From Streptomyces canus 299MFChir4.1 (GTDB lineage Bacteria; Actinomycetota; Actinomycetes; Streptomycetales; Streptomycetaceae), in NCBI RefSeq assembly GCF_000383615.1, contig NZ_KB911583.1, positions 355,369-419,368 on the forward strand: a stretch of 64,000 nucleotides of DNA. The letters are read 5' to 3'. A program made the translations under genes and the position numbers. Shown in pieces: positions 1-9,623 of this stretch. Below the pieces are notes generated by a model that saw only the letters and a program-made list of their open reading frames with translations, searched no databases and was not told where the DNA came from. Positions within the stretch are counted from its first letter, which is position 1. Every line of letters begins with the position of its first letter.

Positions 1-1
1 G

Positions 2-1660
2 GTCGCCCGGCACTCCCTCGCCCCCACCGGCTGGGGTGACGGGGGCGGCGGCACCACCCGGGAGATGATCGCCAAGGCGGCCCGGCTGCGCGACCTCGAA
101 GGGTCGGCGACCGTGGCCTGGGAGACCCCGGCGGAGTTCTTCACCAAGGCCGAGGCCGAGTACCCCGAACCGCCCGTCTGGGTCGGCGAGCTGTACCTCG
201 AACTCCACCGCGCCACCCTCACCAGCCAGGCGAGGACCAAGCAGGGCAACCGCCGCAGCGAGCACCTCCTGCGCGAGGCCGAGCTGTGGGCGGCGACGGC
301 GGCCGTACGGACGGGATTCCCCTACCCGTACGAGGAGTTGGACCGCATCTGGAAGACCGTGCTGCTGCACCAGTTCCACGACATCCTGCCGGGGTCCTCC
401 ATCGCCTGGGTGCACCGGGAGGCGCGGCGCACGTACGAGCGGCTCGCGGTCGAGCTGAACGGCATGATCGACGCGGCCCAGCGCGCGCTGGCGGGGGAGG
501 GGACACGGGATCTGCTCTTCAACTCCGCACCCCACGGCCGGGGCGGAGTCGCGGCGGGCGGCGCCGGAACCGCGGTCGTCGCGGGGCGGACGACGGTGAC
601 CGGGCGCCCCGGCGGCGGCCACGTCCTGGACAACGGCGTCCTGCGGGTCGAGATCGACGCGCGGGGCCTGGTCGTCTCCGCGTACGACATCGAGGCCGAC
701 CGGGAGACCATCGCACCGGGGCAGGCGGGCAACCTTCTCCAACTCCACCCGGACTTCCCGAACATGTGGGACGCCTGGGACGTGGACGAGTTCTACCGCA
801 ACACCGTCACCGACCTCACCGAAGTGGACGAGCTGGTCGCGGAGGACGGAGGCGTGCGGATCACCCGCGCCTTCGGCTCCTCCCGCGTCACCCAGATCCT
901 GTCCCTGGCTCCGGACGAGGGCAGGCTGCTCATCGACACGGAAGTGGACTGGCACGAGACGGAGAAGTTCCTGAAGCTCGCCTTCCCGCTCGACGTGCAC
1001 GCCGAACGGTACGCGTCGGAGACGCAGTTCGGGCACTTCCACCGGTCCACGCACACCAACACGTCCTGGGAGGCGGCGAAGTTCGAGGCCTGCAACCACC
1101 GCTTCGTGCACCTGGAGGAACCCGGCTGGGGCGTGGCGATCGTCAACGACTCGACGTACGGCCACGACGTGACCCGAACCGTGCGCACGGACGGCGACCG
1201 GGGTACGACCACCACGGTCCGGGCGTCGCTGCTGCGCGCCCCGCGGTTCCCCGACCCGGAGACCGATCATGGCGTCCACCGCTTCCGGCACGCGCTGGTG
1301 CCGGGAGCCGGCATCGGGGACGCGGTGCGGGAGGGGTGGCGGATCAATCTGCCGGAGCGGTCCGTACGGGGTTCCCAGGAGGTCGCGCCTCTGGTGACCG
1401 TCGACCAGGACGCCGTCGTCGTCACCGCGGTCAAGCTGGCCGACGACGGCAGCGGGGACGTGGTGGTCCGCTTCCACGAGGCCCACGGCGGCCGGGTCCG
1501 GGCCACACTCACGGCCGGGTTCGAGGTGGCCGGGGTCACGGCGACGGATCTGCTGGAGCGACCGCTGACCGACGCGCCCTCGCTGCGCAGCGAGGGGAGC
1601 GAAGTGTCGTTGCGGCTGCGGCCGTTCGAGCTGGTCACGCTGCGGTTCGCCAGGGCCTGA
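2..1660 (+). CDS. Alpha-mannosidase (GH38), C-terminal part, cut by window start
   Basis: The frame is open from base 2, so about 552 C-terminal residues are present and the N-terminal catalytic domain lies outside. Seen: a GWGDGGGG-type motif at bases 35-55 and HQFHDILPGSS at about 368-400, both typical of GH38 enzymes, followed by the beta-sandwich tail region. GH38 enzymes are retaining, metal-dependent exo-mannosidases that trim mannose from oligosaccharides. No signal peptide can be judged. It ends at a strong hairpin shared with the convergent GntR gene. Its closeness to a deoxyhexose operon suggests glycan use, but they are transcribed separately. Confidence 0.92.
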   Translation, partial: VARHSLAPTGWGDGGGGTTREMIAKAARLRDLEGSATVAWETPAEFFTKAEAEYPEPPVWVGELYLELHRATLTSQARTKQGNRRSEHLLREAELWAATAAVRTGFPYPYEELDRIWKTVLLHQFHDILPGSSIAWVHREARRTYERLAVELNGMIDAAQRALAGEGTRDLLFNSAPHGRGGVAAGGAGTAVVAGRTTVTGRPGGGHVLDNGVLRVEIDARGLVVSAYDIEADRETIAPGQAGNLLQLHPDFPNMWDAWDVDEFYRNTVTDLTEVDELVAEDGGVRITRAFGSSRVTQILSLAPDEGRLLIDTEVDWHETEKFLKLAFPLDVHAERYASETQFGHFHRSTHTNTSWEAAKFEACNHRFVHLEEPGWGVAIVNDSTYGHDVTRTVRTDGDRGTTTTVRASLLRAPRFPDPETDHGVHRFRHALVPGAGIGDAVREGWRINLPERSVRGSQEVAPLVTVDQDAVVVTAVKLADDGSGDVVVRFHEAHGGRVRATLTAGFEVAGVTATDLLERPLTDAPSLRSEGSEVSLRLRPFELVTLRFARA

Positions 1661-1665
1661 GTCCC

Positions 1666-1699
1666 GGGTGAGGGGGCGGGAAGACCCGCTCCCTCACCC
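1666..1699. terminator. Bidirectional terminator hairpin between convergent genes
   Basis: Fifteen-base arms (1666-1680 and 1685-1699) pair with one G-U and a 4-base loop (AAGA). It starts 5 bases after the mannosidase stop and lies 45 bases past the GntR stop, so it can serve both. There is no U-tract, as is usual in Streptomyces. Confidence 0.8.
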
Positions 1700-1744
1700 G
1701 ATGAGCAGATCCCCTCGCACCGTGAACCGCGGCCTCCCCCTCGG

Positions 1745-2446
1745 TCACGCCCCGAGCTGCGCCCGCAGCCACTCCTCCACCTCGCCGACGTGCGCGGCGG
1801 CCGCCGCCCGGGCCGCCTCCGGGTCGTGCGCGACCAGGGCCCGGTGGATCGCCGCGTGCTCGCGCCGGGTGCGCTCGAAGGCGCCCTCCTCCTGATAGCC
1901 GCGCCAGACCCGGGCCCGGAAGGTGCGGGAGGACAGGCCCTCCAGGATCGCCGCCATCGTGTCGTTGCCGGCGGCCACCGCGATCTCCCGGTGGAAGGCC
2001 AGGTCGTGGGCGAGGATCACCTCCGGGTCGTCGGTGGCGTTCATCGCCGTGAGGTGTTTCTCCACCTCGGCCAGCTGGTCGGGCGTGATGCGGGCGGCGG
2101 CCAGCGCGGTCGCCGTCGACTCCAGGATGCGGCGCACCTCCAGGAGCTCCACCAGCCGCGGGCCCCGGGACAGGTCGGCGACCACGCCGAAGGTCTCCAG
2201 CAGGTCGCCGGCCTCCAGCTGGGTGACGTAGATGCCCGAGCCGTGCCGCGCCTCCAGTACGCCGAGGACCGTCAGCGCGCGGATCGCCTCCCGCATCGAA
2301 CTGCGGGAGATGCCCAGCTGCACCGCCAGATCACGCTCGGTCGGCAGCCGCTGGCCCGGCTCCAGCCGGCCCTCGCCGATCATCGCCTTGATCTGCTCGA
2401 TGGCGCGCTGCGGCACGGTGCCCTTCTGCGGGGCTGTCTCGTCCAC
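1745..2446 (-). CDS. FadR-type GntR family transcriptional regulator
   Basis: A 233-residue regulator with an N-terminal GntR winged helix-turn-helix (residues about 12-75, LPTERDLAVQLGISRSSMREA) and a C-terminal FCD domain of the FadR subfamily, with spaced His and Asp residues (HDLAFH, REHAAIH) that bind metal in the family. The GTG at 2446 is chosen because GGAGGAGT sits 3 bases upstream; an ATG at 2461 and a GTG at 2464 lie inside or above that ribosome site. It is divergent from the sugar import and fucose operon, and a perfect family-type operator lies between them, so it most likely represses that operon and itself. Confidence 0.9.
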   Translation of the reverse strand: MDETAPQKGTVPQRAIEQIKAMIGEGRLEPGQRLPTERDLAVQLGISRSSMREAIRALTVLGVLEARHGSGIYVTQLEAGDLLETFGVVADLSRGPRLVELLEVRRILESTATALAAARITPDQLAEVEKHLTAMNATDDPEVILAHDLAFHREIAVAAGNDTMAAILEGLSSRTFRARVWRGYQEEGAFERTRREHAAIHRALVAHDPEAARAAAAAHVGEVEEWLRAQLGA

Positions 2447-2491
2447 GCCACTCCTCCACATCACCGGATGTGCCGCAGTCTAACCGTCGAG

Positions 2492-2504
2492 GTGGTCGGA
2501 CCAC
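2492..2504. promoter_or_regulatory. GntR/FadR-type operator, perfect palindrome
   Basis: GTGGTCGGACCAC is a perfect 13-base palindrome and contains TGGTCGGACCA, an exact fit to the FadR-family pattern TnGTnnnACnA. It lies 46 bases before the regulator start and 134 before the binding-protein start, in the divergent region. Inferred site for the adjacent GntR protein. Confidence 0.75.
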
Positions 2505-2542
2505 TATGGCCGGAAGACGGGAAAATCTGCCGTCAGAGGGTA

Positions 2543-2570
2543 TTGCCAAGGCCGAGTGGTCTGATAAGTA
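2543..2570 (+). promoter_or_regulatory. Candidate promoter of the fucose operon with a second, degenerate operator inside
   Basis: TTGCCA (2543-2548) and TAAGTA (2565-2570) are spaced 16 bases, a fair sigma-70 type match. Between and across them, TGGTCTGATAA (2557-2567) matches the left half of the FadR-type operator. A repressor bound here would block the polymerase. The promoter call is pattern-based and weak. Confidence 0.4.
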
Positions 2571-2637
2571 TGCCGTCATCTGCTCGAACACGCTCGTGCT
2601 CGATCATGCGAGAAGACGCTCAACGAGGAGCCGCCAG

Positions 2638-3711
2638 ATGCCCGGCAGGACAGTGGGGAAGCGGAACAGGATTCGGATCATCGGTGCGGTGGCCGCGGCC
2701 GCGAGCGCCTCGCTCGTGCTCGCCGCGTGCGGCAGCACCAAGGACACCGGCAGCGCCGGAAGCGCGGGAGGTGACGGGACCGGCAAGGTGGGCGTGATCC
2801 TGCCGCTGCTGACCTCGCCCTTCTGGCAGTCGTACAACGACTACGTGCCCAAGATGGCCAAGTCCGAGGGGGTGGACACGCTGAAGACGGTCAACTCCAA
2901 CAGCGATCCCTCCCAGCAGATCACCGACATCAACAACGAGCTCAACCAGGGCGTCAAGGGCCTGGTCGTCGCCCCGCTGGACAGCGCCGCCATCGAGGCC
3001 GGCCTCGACCAGGCCGAACGCAAGGGCGTCCCGGTCGTCGCGGTCGACGTGGCCCCCGACAAGGGCAAGGTCGCCATGGTCGTACGGGCGAACAACGTGT
3101 CGTACGGCGAGAAGGCCTGCCAGTACCTCGGGGAGCAGATCCCCTCCGGCAAGGTCGTGCAGATCATGGGCGACCTGGCCTCCGTCAACGGCCGTGACCG
3201 CTCCGAGGCCTTCCGGGCCTGCGTGAAGAAGAACTTCCCGAAGCTGAAGGTGCTGGAGATCCCCGCCAAGTGGGAGTCCGACACGGCCGCCTCCCAGCTG
3301 AGCACCCTCCTGAACGCCAACCCCGACCTCAAGGGCATCTACATGCAGGCCGGCGGCGTCTACCTCGCGCCGACCCTGCAGACCCTGAAGTCCAAGGGGA
3401 TGCTGAAGAAGGCCGGGCAGGCGGGCCACATCAGGATCGTCTCCAACGACGGCATCCCGCAGGAGTACGACGCCATCCGCAAGGGCGAGATCGACGCCAC
3501 CGTCTCCCAGCCCGCCGACCTGTACGCCAAGTACGGCATGTACTACATCAAGGCGGCGATGGAGGGGAAGACCTTCAAGCCCGGACCGACGGACCACGAC
3601 TCGACGATCGTCAAGCTGCCCGGCGGCATCCTGGAGGACCAGCTGCCCGCGCCCCTGGTCACCAAGGACAACGTCGACGACCCCAAGCTGTGGGGCAACA
3701 CGGTCAAATGA
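2638..3711 (+). CDS. Sugar ABC transporter substrate-binding lipoprotein
   Basis: A 357-residue periplasmic-binding-protein-4 family receptor. Start at ATG 2638, with GAGGAG 7 bases upstream. Seen: basic N-terminus, hydrophobic stretch and lipobox VLAACG, so the protein is lipid-anchored outside the membrane. The fold carries GVILPLLTSPFWQSYN near the N-terminus and VVAPLDSAAIEAGLDQA, typical of ribose/galactose-type receptors. It is the first gene of an importer whose stop overlaps the ATPase start (ATGA). With fuconate dehydratase and lactonase downstream, the ligand is inferred to be L-fucose or a related sugar. Confidence 0.93.
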   Translation: MPGRTVGKRNRIRIIGAVAAAASASLVLAACGSTKDTGSAGSAGGDGTGKVGVILPLLTSPFWQSYNDYVPKMAKSEGVDTLKTVNSNSDPSQQITDINNELNQGVKGLVVAPLDSAAIEAGLDQAERKGVPVVAVDVAPDKGKVAMVVRANNVSYGEKACQYLGEQIPSGKVVQIMGDLASVNGRDRSEAFRACVKKNFPKLKVLEIPAKWESDTAASQLSTLLNANPDLKGIYMQAGGVYLAPTLQTLKSKGMLKKAGQAGHIRIVSNDGIPQEYDAIRKGEIDATVSQPADLYAKYGMYYIKAAMEGKTFKPGPTDHDSTIVKLPGGILEDQLPAPLVTKDNVDDPKLWGNTVK

Positions 3712-5198
3712 GCACCCCACTGGTTGAAGCTCAGGGGGTCGTCAAGCGGTACGGCCCCACGACCGCCCTCGCCGACGGCCGCCTCACCGTCCTGCCCGGC
3801 GAGTCCCACGCGCTCGTCGGGCGCAACGGCGCGGGCAAGTCCACCCTCGTCACCGTGCTCACCGGCCTCCAGGCCCCCGACGAGGGCACCGTCCGCTTCG
3901 ACGGCGAGCCGGCGCCCCCGCTCACCGACCGGGACGCCTGGCGCGGCAAGGTCGCCTGCGTCTACCAGAAGCCCACCGTCGTCCCCGAGTTGACGGTCGC
4001 CGAGAACCTCTTCATCAACCGGCAGCCGCTCCGACGTGGGTTCATCAGCTGGCGCAGGCTGCACAAGGAGGCCGCCGAACTCCTCGACACCTGGGACGTG
4101 AGCGTCGACCCGGAGGCGCGCACCGCCGACCTCAAGGTCGAGGACCGCCAAATGGTGGAGATCGCACGCGCGTTGAGCTTCGGCGCCCGCTTCATCGTCC
4201 TCGACGAGCCGACCGCACAGCTCGACAAACGGGAGATCGAGCGACTCTTCAGCAGGATGCGCGCGCTCCAGGACTCCGGTGTCACCTTCCTGTTCATCTC
4301 GCACCACCTCCAGGAGGTGTACGAGGTGTGCCAGACGGTGACGGTCCTCAGGGACGCCCGCTGGATCACCACGGCCCCGGTCACCGACATGCCCCGGGCC
4401 GCCCTGATCGAGGCCATGGCCGGCGAGACCGTCGCCGAACAGGAACAGGCCGTGCGCACCGCAGAGGTCGACGCCCCCGTCCTCCTCGACGCCCGCGGCC
4501 TCACCTCCGACGCCTACGAGGACGTCGACCTCACCGTGCGCCGCGGTGAGGTCGTCGGACTCGCCGGCATCAGCGGCAGCGGCAAGACCGAGCTCGCCGA
4601 GACGTTCACGGGACTGCACACCCCGACGAGCGGCACGGCCCGGCTCGACGGCAGGCCGCTGCCGTTCGGCGACGTACAGGCCAGTCTGAAGGCGGGCGTC
4701 GGCTTCGTGCCGCGCGACCGGCACGCCCAGGGCCTGGTCTTCGGCATGACCATCGGCGACAACGCCACCCTCAGCGTCCTGGACCGGCTCGGCCGCCACG
4801 GCTTCGTCGGCACCGACCGCAAACGCGGCTTCGCCACCGAGCTGATCGACCGCCTCGACATCCACACCGAGGGCCCCGACCAGCCCGTCTCCGACCTCTC
4901 CGGAGGCAACGCGCAGAAGGTCGTCATGGCCCGCGCCCTCGCCTCCGACCCCCGCCTGCTGGTCCTCATCAACCCCACCGCGGGCGTCGACGTGAAGTCC
5001 AAGGAGTCCCTGCTCTCCCGCGTCGACACCGCCCGCGAGGACGGCACCGCGGTCCTCGTCGTCTCCGACGAACTCGACGACCTGCGCCGCTGCGACCGCG
5101 TCCTCGTCCTCTTCCACGGCCGCGTGGTCGCCGAGCACCCGGCCGGCTGGCGCGACCACGAGCTGATCGCCTCCATAGAAGGAGTGGAGCATGGCTGA
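3708..5198 (+). CDS. Sugar ABC transporter ATP-binding protein (RbsA/XylG-like, two ABC domains)
   Basis: A 496-residue protein with two nucleotide-binding domains in tandem. The first has Walker A GRNGAGKST and Walker B FIVLDEPTAQLDK. Its signature is degenerate (LKVEDRQMVEIARAL). The second has GISGSGKTE and a clear LSGGNAQKV signature, but its Walker B reads LVLINPTAGVD, with Asn for the usual Asp/Glu pair, as in the weakly active half of this class. It energises uptake through the next gene's permease. The ATG overlaps the upstream stop (ATGA) and the tail overlaps the permease start by 8 bases. Confidence 0.94.
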   Translation: MSTPLVEAQGVVKRYGPTTALADGRLTVLPGESHALVGRNGAGKSTLVTVLTGLQAPDEGTVRFDGEPAPPLTDRDAWRGKVACVYQKPTVVPELTVAENLFINRQPLRRGFISWRRLHKEAAELLDTWDVSVDPEARTADLKVEDRQMVEIARALSFGARFIVLDEPTAQLDKREIERLFSRMRALQDSGVTFLFISHHLQEVYEVCQTVTVLRDARWITTAPVTDMPRAALIEAMAGETVAEQEQAVRTAEVDAPVLLDARGLTSDAYEDVDLTVRRGEVVGLAGISGSGKTELAETFTGLHTPTSGTARLDGRPLPFGDVQASLKAGVGFVPRDRHAQGLVFGMTIGDNATLSVLDRLGRHGFVGTDRKRGFATELIDRLDIHTEGPDQPVSDLSGGNAQKVVMARALASDPRLLVLINPTAGVDVKSKESLLSRVDTAREDGTAVLVVSDELDDLRRCDRVLVLFHGRVVAEHPAGWRDHELIASIEGVEHG

Positions 5199-6216
5199 CA
5201 CCAAGGCCCGCCCGCTCGCGCCCGTACGCGCCCGAACCCCCGGTTCGGCCCGGACGGTGCTGCTGCGCCGCGCCCGCGAACTCGCCCTCGTGCCCGCCCT
5301 GTTGCTGCTCATGGTGCTCGGCGCGTTCGTCAACGACTCGTTCCTCACCGAGCGCAACCTGATCTCGATCCTCGGCGCCTCGGCCGCCCTCGCGATGGTG
5401 GTGCTGGCCGAGTCGCTCGTCCTGATCACCGGCAAGTTCGACCTCTCCCTGGAGTCGGTCGTCGGCATCGCGCCCGCCGTGGGCGCCCTTCTCGTCCTGC
5501 CCGCCGCCCAGTCCGGCTGGGGCACCGAACTCCCGCCCGCGCTCGCCCTGTTGGCGGTCCTCGTCGTCGGCGCGGTGGTCGGCGCCTTCAACGGCGTCCT
5601 GGTCGTGAAGTTCAAGCTCAACGCGTTCATCGTGACGCTCGCGATGCTGATCGTGCTGCGCGGACTGCTCGTCGGCGCGACCAAGGGCAAGACCCTCTTC
5701 GGCATGCCGGACAGTTTCTACTCCCTGGCCACCACGACCTTCCTGAACATCCCGATGTCCGTGTGGCTCGCCGCGGTCGCCTTCGCCGTCACCGGCTTCG
5801 TGCTGAAGTACCACCGCGTCGGCCGCTCCCTGTACGCCATCGGCGGCAACGCCGACGCGGCCCGCGCCGCCGGCATCCGCGTCGAACGCGTGATGCTCGG
5901 TGTGTTCGTCGTCGCCGGTGTCCTCGCCTCGGTCGGCGGCATCATGCAGACCGGCTACGTCGGCGCGATCAGCGCCAACCAGGGCCAGAACATGATCTTC
6001 ACGGTGTTCGCGGCGGCGGTGATCGGCGGCATCAGCCTCGACGGCGGCAAGGGCACCATGTTCGGCGCCCTGACCGGCGTCCTGCTGCTGGGCGTCGTCC
6101 AGAACCTGCTCACGCTCGCCCAGGTGCCGTCCTTCTGGATCCAGGCCATCTACGGCGGAATCATCCTGGTCGCCCTCATGATCGCCCGTGTCACCACGGG
6201 CCGCGCCCAGGACTGA
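5191..6216 (+). CDS. Sugar ABC transporter permease (RbsC-like)
   Basis: A 341-residue, strongly hydrophobic protein with about 8-10 membrane segments, of the BPD_transp_2 (ribose/xylose permease) family. Seen: LLLLMVLGAFVNDSFLT near the N-terminus and the family's GRSLYAIGGNADAARAAGI loop, which contacts the ATPase. A probable homodimer forms the channel. It overlaps the ATPase gene by 8 bases and is followed after 27 bases by the dehydratase gene, so import and catabolism are probably on one transcript. Confidence 0.94.
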   Translation: MADTKARPLAPVRARTPGSARTVLLRRARELALVPALLLLMVLGAFVNDSFLTERNLISILGASAALAMVVLAESLVLITGKFDLSLESVVGIAPAVGALLVLPAAQSGWGTELPPALALLAVLVVGAVVGAFNGVLVVKFKLNAFIVTLAMLIVLRGLLVGATKGKTLFGMPDSFYSLATTTFLNIPMSVWLAAVAFAVTGFVLKYHRVGRSLYAIGGNADAARAAGIRVERVMLGVFVVAGVLASVGGIMQTGYVGAISANQGQNMIFTVFAAAVIGGISLDGGKGTMFGALTGVLLLGVVQNLLTLAQVPSFWIQAIYGGIILVALMIARVTTGRAQD

Positions 6217-6243
6217 CCCCCGCCACCGACCGAAAGGCACTCC

Positions 6244-7593
6244 GTGTCCTCCACCCCCGCCCGTGTCACCGCGGTAGACACCTACGACATCCGCTTCCCC
6301 ACCTCGCGCGAGCTCGACGGCTCCGACGCGATGAACCCGGACCCCGACTACTCGGCGGCCTACGTCGTGCTGCGCACGGACGCGGCCGACGGGCACGAGG
6401 GGCACGGTTTCACCTTCACCATCGGGCGGGGCAACGAGGTCCAGGTCGCCGCGATAGAGGCGCTGCGCGGGCATGTGGTCGGCCGGTCCGTCGATGAACT
6501 GTGCGCGGACCCGGGGACGTTGAACCGCGACCTGATCGGCGACAGCCAGCTGCGCTGGCTCGGCCCCGAGAAGGGCGTGATGCACATGGCGATCGGCGCG
6601 GTCGTCAACGCCGTGTGGGACCTGGCCGCCAAGCGTGCCGACAAGCCGCTGTGGCGGCTGCTGGCCGAGGCCGACCCCGAGTGGCTGGTCGCGCAGATCG
6701 ACTTCCGCTACCTCACGGACGCGCTCACCCCCGAGGAGGCGCTGGAGATCCTGCGCCGGGGACGGGAGAGGGCCGGCGAGCGGGCCGCGCGGCTCCTCGC
6801 GACCGGCTACCCGGCGTACACCACCTCCGCCGGCTGGCTCGGCTACGACGACGAGAAGCTCACCCGGCTCGCCGCCGAGGCCGTCGCCGACGGCTTCCGG
6901 CAGATCAAGCTCAAGGTCGGCGCCGATCTGGCGGACGACATACGGCGCTGCCGCGTCGCCCGCCAGGTCGTCGGACCCGGCATCCGCATGGCGATCGACG
7001 CCAACCAGCGCTGGGACGTCGACGAGGCCATCCGCTGGACCAAGGCGCTCGCCGAGTTCGACCCGTACTGGATCGAGGAGCCCACCAGCCCCGACGACAT
7101 CCTCGGCCACGCGGCGATCCGCAAGGCCGTGGCCCCGGTCAAGGTCGCCACCGGCGAGCACGTCCAGAACCGGGTCGTCTTCAAGCAGCTTCTCCAGGCA
7201 GGCGCCCTCGACGTCGTCCAGATCGACGCGGCCCGCGTCGGCGGCGTCAACGAGAACCTCGCCATCCTCCTGCTCGCCGCCAAGTTCGGCGTGCCGGTCT
7301 GCCCGCACGCGGGCGGGGTCGGCCTGTGCGAACTCGTCCAGCACCTCTCGATGTTCGACTACGTGGCCGTCACCGGCACGACCGAGAACCGGGTCATCGA
7401 GTACGTCGACCATCTGCACGACCACTTCCTCGATCCCGTGGTGATCCGGGAAGGCCACTACCAGGCACCCGGCGGGCCGGGGTTCTCGGCCGCCATGCGC
7501 CCGGAGTCCATCGCGCGGTACACGTTCCCGGACGGCGCCTTCTGGGCAGAAGACCTCGCCGACGACACACGCAAGAAGGGGCAGGCGGCATGA
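6244..7593 (+). CDS. fucD: L-fuconate dehydratase (enolase superfamily)
   Basis: A 449-residue enolase-superfamily protein. The N-terminus has the diagnostic [20 protein letters not shown] stretch of L-fuconate dehydratases. The barrel shows KLKVG (general-base Lys motif), the metal ligands in [14 protein letters not shown] and TGEH, and the His in CPHAGG. It removes water from L-fuconate to give 2-keto-3-deoxy-L-fuconate in the cytoplasm. The GTG start has GAAAGG upstream, and the stop overlaps the SDR start. This is the strongest single marker for the operon's substrate; other 6-deoxy or pentonic acids remain possible. Confidence 0.93.
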   Translation: MSSTPARVTAVDTYDIRFPTSRELDGSDAMNPDPDYSAAYVVLRTDAADGHEGHGFTFTIGRGNEVQVAAIEALRGHVVGRSVDELCADPGTLNRDLIGDSQLRWLGPEKGVMHMAIGAVVNAVWDLAAKRADKPLWRLLAEADPEWLVAQIDFRYLTDALTPEEALEILRRGRERAGERAARLLATGYPAYTTSAGWLGYDDEKLTRLAAEAVADGFRQIKLKVGADLADDIRRCRVARQVVGPGIRMAIDANQRWDVDEAIRWTKALAEFDPYWIEEPTSPDDILGHAAIRKAVAPVKVATGEHVQNRVVFKQLLQAGALDVVQIDAARVGGVNENLAILLLAAKFGVPVCPHAGGVGLCELVQHLSMFDYVAVTGTTENRVIEYVDHLHDHFLDPVVIREGHYQAPGGPGFSAAMRPESIARYTFPDGAFWAEDLADDTRKKGQAA

Positions 7594-8345
7594 ACGACTT
7601 CGAGGGACTGAGGGCCCTGGTGACCGGCGGCGCCTCCGGTATCGGCCGGGCCACGGCGGAACTCCTCGCCGCGCGCGGCGCCCGGGTCGCCGTCCTCGAC
7701 CTGGACCCGTCCTCGGTGGACAAGCCCCTGCTCGCCTACCGCGCCGACATCCGCGACGACGCCTCGGTGCGTGCGGCCGTCGCCGCGGCCGCCGCCGACC
7801 TCGGCGGACTGGACGTGCTGGTCAACAACGCCGGCATCGGCGCCCAGGGCACCGTCGCGGACAACGACGACGAGGAATGGCACCGCGTCCTGGACGTCAA
7901 CGTCGTCGGCCTGGTCCGGGTGACCCGCGCCGCCCTGCCCCACCTGCGCGAGTCCGCGCACGCGGCGATCGTGAACACCTCGTCGATCGGGGCCACCGCC
8001 GGGCTTCCGCAGCGGGCGCTGTACTGCGCGAGCAAGGGAGCGGTGTACTCCCTGACCCTCGCCATGGCAGCCGACCACGTCCGCGAGGGCATCCGCGTGA
8101 ACTGCGTCAACCCCGGCACCGCGGACACTCCGTGGATCGGCCGGCTCCTCGCGAAGGCCTCCGACCCGGCCGCCGAACGCGCCGCCCTGGAGGCCCGCCA
8201 GCCCACCGGGCGCCTCGTCTCGGCCGACGAGGTCGCGGGCGCCATCGCCTACTTGGCGAGCCCGCTCTCCGGCGCCACCACCGGCACCTCCCTCGCCGTC
8301 GACGGCGGTATGCAGGGCCTGCGCCTCAGGCCGGTGGGCCAGTGA
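7590..8345 (+). CDS. SDR family dehydrogenase, probably 2-keto-3-deoxy-L-fuconate dehydrogenase
   Basis: A 251-residue classical short-chain dehydrogenase. Seen: nucleotide motif GGASGIGR (residues about 12-19), NNAG, active-site Ser in NTSSIGA and the YCASK catalytic Tyr-Lys, and the C-terminal DGG. ATG 7590 overlaps the dehydratase stop. Known: SDR enzymes beside fuconate dehydratase oxidise 2-keto-3-deoxy-L-fuconate at C4 with NAD. An alternative is L-fucose dehydrogenase, but the adjacent aldo/keto reductase better fits that step. Confidence 0.85.
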   Translation: MNDFEGLRALVTGGASGIGRATAELLAARGARVAVLDLDPSSVDKPLLAYRADIRDDASVRAAVAAAAADLGGLDVLVNNAGIGAQGTVADNDDEEWHRVLDVNVVGLVRVTRAALPHLRESAHAAIVNTSSIGATAGLPQRALYCASKGAVYSLTLAMAADHVREGIRVNCVNPGTADTPWIGRLLAKASDPAAERAALEARQPTGRLVSADEVAGAIAYLASPLSGATTGTSLAVDGGMQGLRLRPVGQ

Positions 8346-9313
8346 CAAGCACCCTCGGCAGCAGCGCCGTCCGGGTCAGCGGGCTGGCCTTCGGCGGCGC
8401 CGCCATCGGCAACCTCTTCACGGAGGTGACCGACGAACAGGCCCACGCGGCGGTCACCGCCGCCTGGGACAGCGGCATCCGCTACTTCGACAGCGCCCCC
8501 CACTACGGCCTCGGACTGTCGGAACGCCGGCTGGGCGAGGCCCTGAGCGCCTATCAGCGCCCGGAGTTCACGGTCTCCACGAAGGTCGGCCGCCGGCTGG
8601 AGCCGTCCACGGACGGTGGCGACGACCTCGCCAACGGCTTCGCGGTCCCCGCCACCCGGCGCCGCGTCTGGGACTTCAGCGCGGACAGCGTACGACGCAC
8701 CCTCGAAGCCAGCCTCGAACGGCTCGGCCTCGACCGCGTGGACGTCGTCTACCTCCACGACCCCGACGATCACGCCGAAGAAGCCTTCCGCGAGGGCTAT
8801 CCGGCCCTGGAGAAGCTCCGCTCGGAGGGGGTCGTCGGGGCGATCGGCGCCGGCATGAACCAGGCCGGGATGCTCACCCGCTTCGTCCGCGAGACCGACG
8901 TCGACGTGGTGCTGTGCGCCGGGCGCTACACCCTGCTCGACCAGAGCGCGCTCACCGAACTGCTGCCCGCCGCCGTGGAGCGGGGCGTCTCCGTGGTGGT
9001 CGGCGGCGCCTTCAACTCCGGTCTGCTGGCGGACCCGAGGCCGGGGGCGACGTACAACTACGCGCAGGCCCCAGGGGATCTGCTGGACCGAGCCCTGCGC
9101 ATGCGGGAGGTCGCCGAGCGGCACGGCATCAGCCTGCGGGCCGCCGCCCTCGCCTTCTGCGCCGCCCACCCGGCCGTCGCGAGCGTCCTGGTGGGCGCCC
9201 GCTCCGCGGCCGAAGTCCGGGACGCCGCCGACCAGTTCGCCACCCCGGTACCGCCTGCCTTCTGGCAGGAACTGCGCGACACCGGCCTCCTGACCATCGA
9301 GGAGCCGTCATGA
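8342..9313 (+). CDS. Aldo/keto reductase, probable L-fucose (D-threo-aldose) 1-dehydrogenase
   Basis: A 323-residue AKR barrel. Seen: the catalytic Asp and Tyr in YFDSAPHYG, Lys in VSTKVGRRLEP, His in VVYLHDPDDH, and the C-terminal cofactor loop SVLVGARSAAEV. The subfamily oxidises L-fucose and related sugars at C1 to the lactone with NAD(P). GTG 8342 overlaps the SDR stop (GTGA), and the mutarotase follows with a 4-base overlap. Neighbours supply the lactonase and dehydratase for the next two steps, so the role is inferred from context plus family. Confidence 0.85.
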   Translation: MTSTLGSSAVRVSGLAFGGAAIGNLFTEVTDEQAHAAVTAAWDSGIRYFDSAPHYGLGLSERRLGEALSAYQRPEFTVSTKVGRRLEPSTDGGDDLANGFAVPATRRRVWDFSADSVRRTLEASLERLGLDRVDVVYLHDPDDHAEEAFREGYPALEKLRSEGVVGAIGAGMNQAGMLTRFVRETDVDVVLCAGRYTLLDQSALTELLPAAVERGVSVVVGGAFNSGLLADPRPGATYNYAQAPGDLLDRALRMREVAERHGISLRAAALAFCAAHPAVASVLVGARSAAEVRDAADQFATPVPPAFWQELRDTGLLTIEEPS

Positions 9314-9623
9314 GGGTCGCCCTGCACACCAAGGTCCGTGCGGACCGCGTCGAGGAGTACGAGGCCGCCCACCGCGAGGTGCCCGTCGCACTCACCGACG
9401 CGATCCGCGCCGCCGGGGCCACCTCCTGGACGATCTGGCGCAGCGGCACGGACCTCTTCCACGTCCTGGAGTGCAGGACTACGGCCGCCTCCTCGCCGAA
9501 CTGGAGAAGCTCCCGGTGAACGTCACCTGGCAGGCCCGCATGGCCGAACTCCTCGACGTGGTGCACGACTACTCCGGCGAGGGCGCCGACGCCGGCCTGC
9601 CCGTCGTGTGGGAACTGCCGTGA
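9310..9623 (+). pseudogene. L-rhamnose/L-fucose mutarotase family gene with a one-base frameshift
   Basis: The first frame gives a good mutarotase start (MRVALHTKVRADRVEEYEAAH, through WTIWRSGTDLFHVLEC), then drifts to nonsense and stops at 9519. From 9477 a second frame continues the family (DYGRLLAELEKLPVN, then WQARMAELLDVVHDY) to a TGA at 9621-9623, which overlaps the lactonase GTG. One base is missing between 9474 and 9475; a G there would restore TGC GAG GAC TAC and a protein of about 104 residues, the normal family length. Either a recent inactivation or a sequencing error. The enzyme interconverts alpha and beta sugar anomers. Confidence 0.88.
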
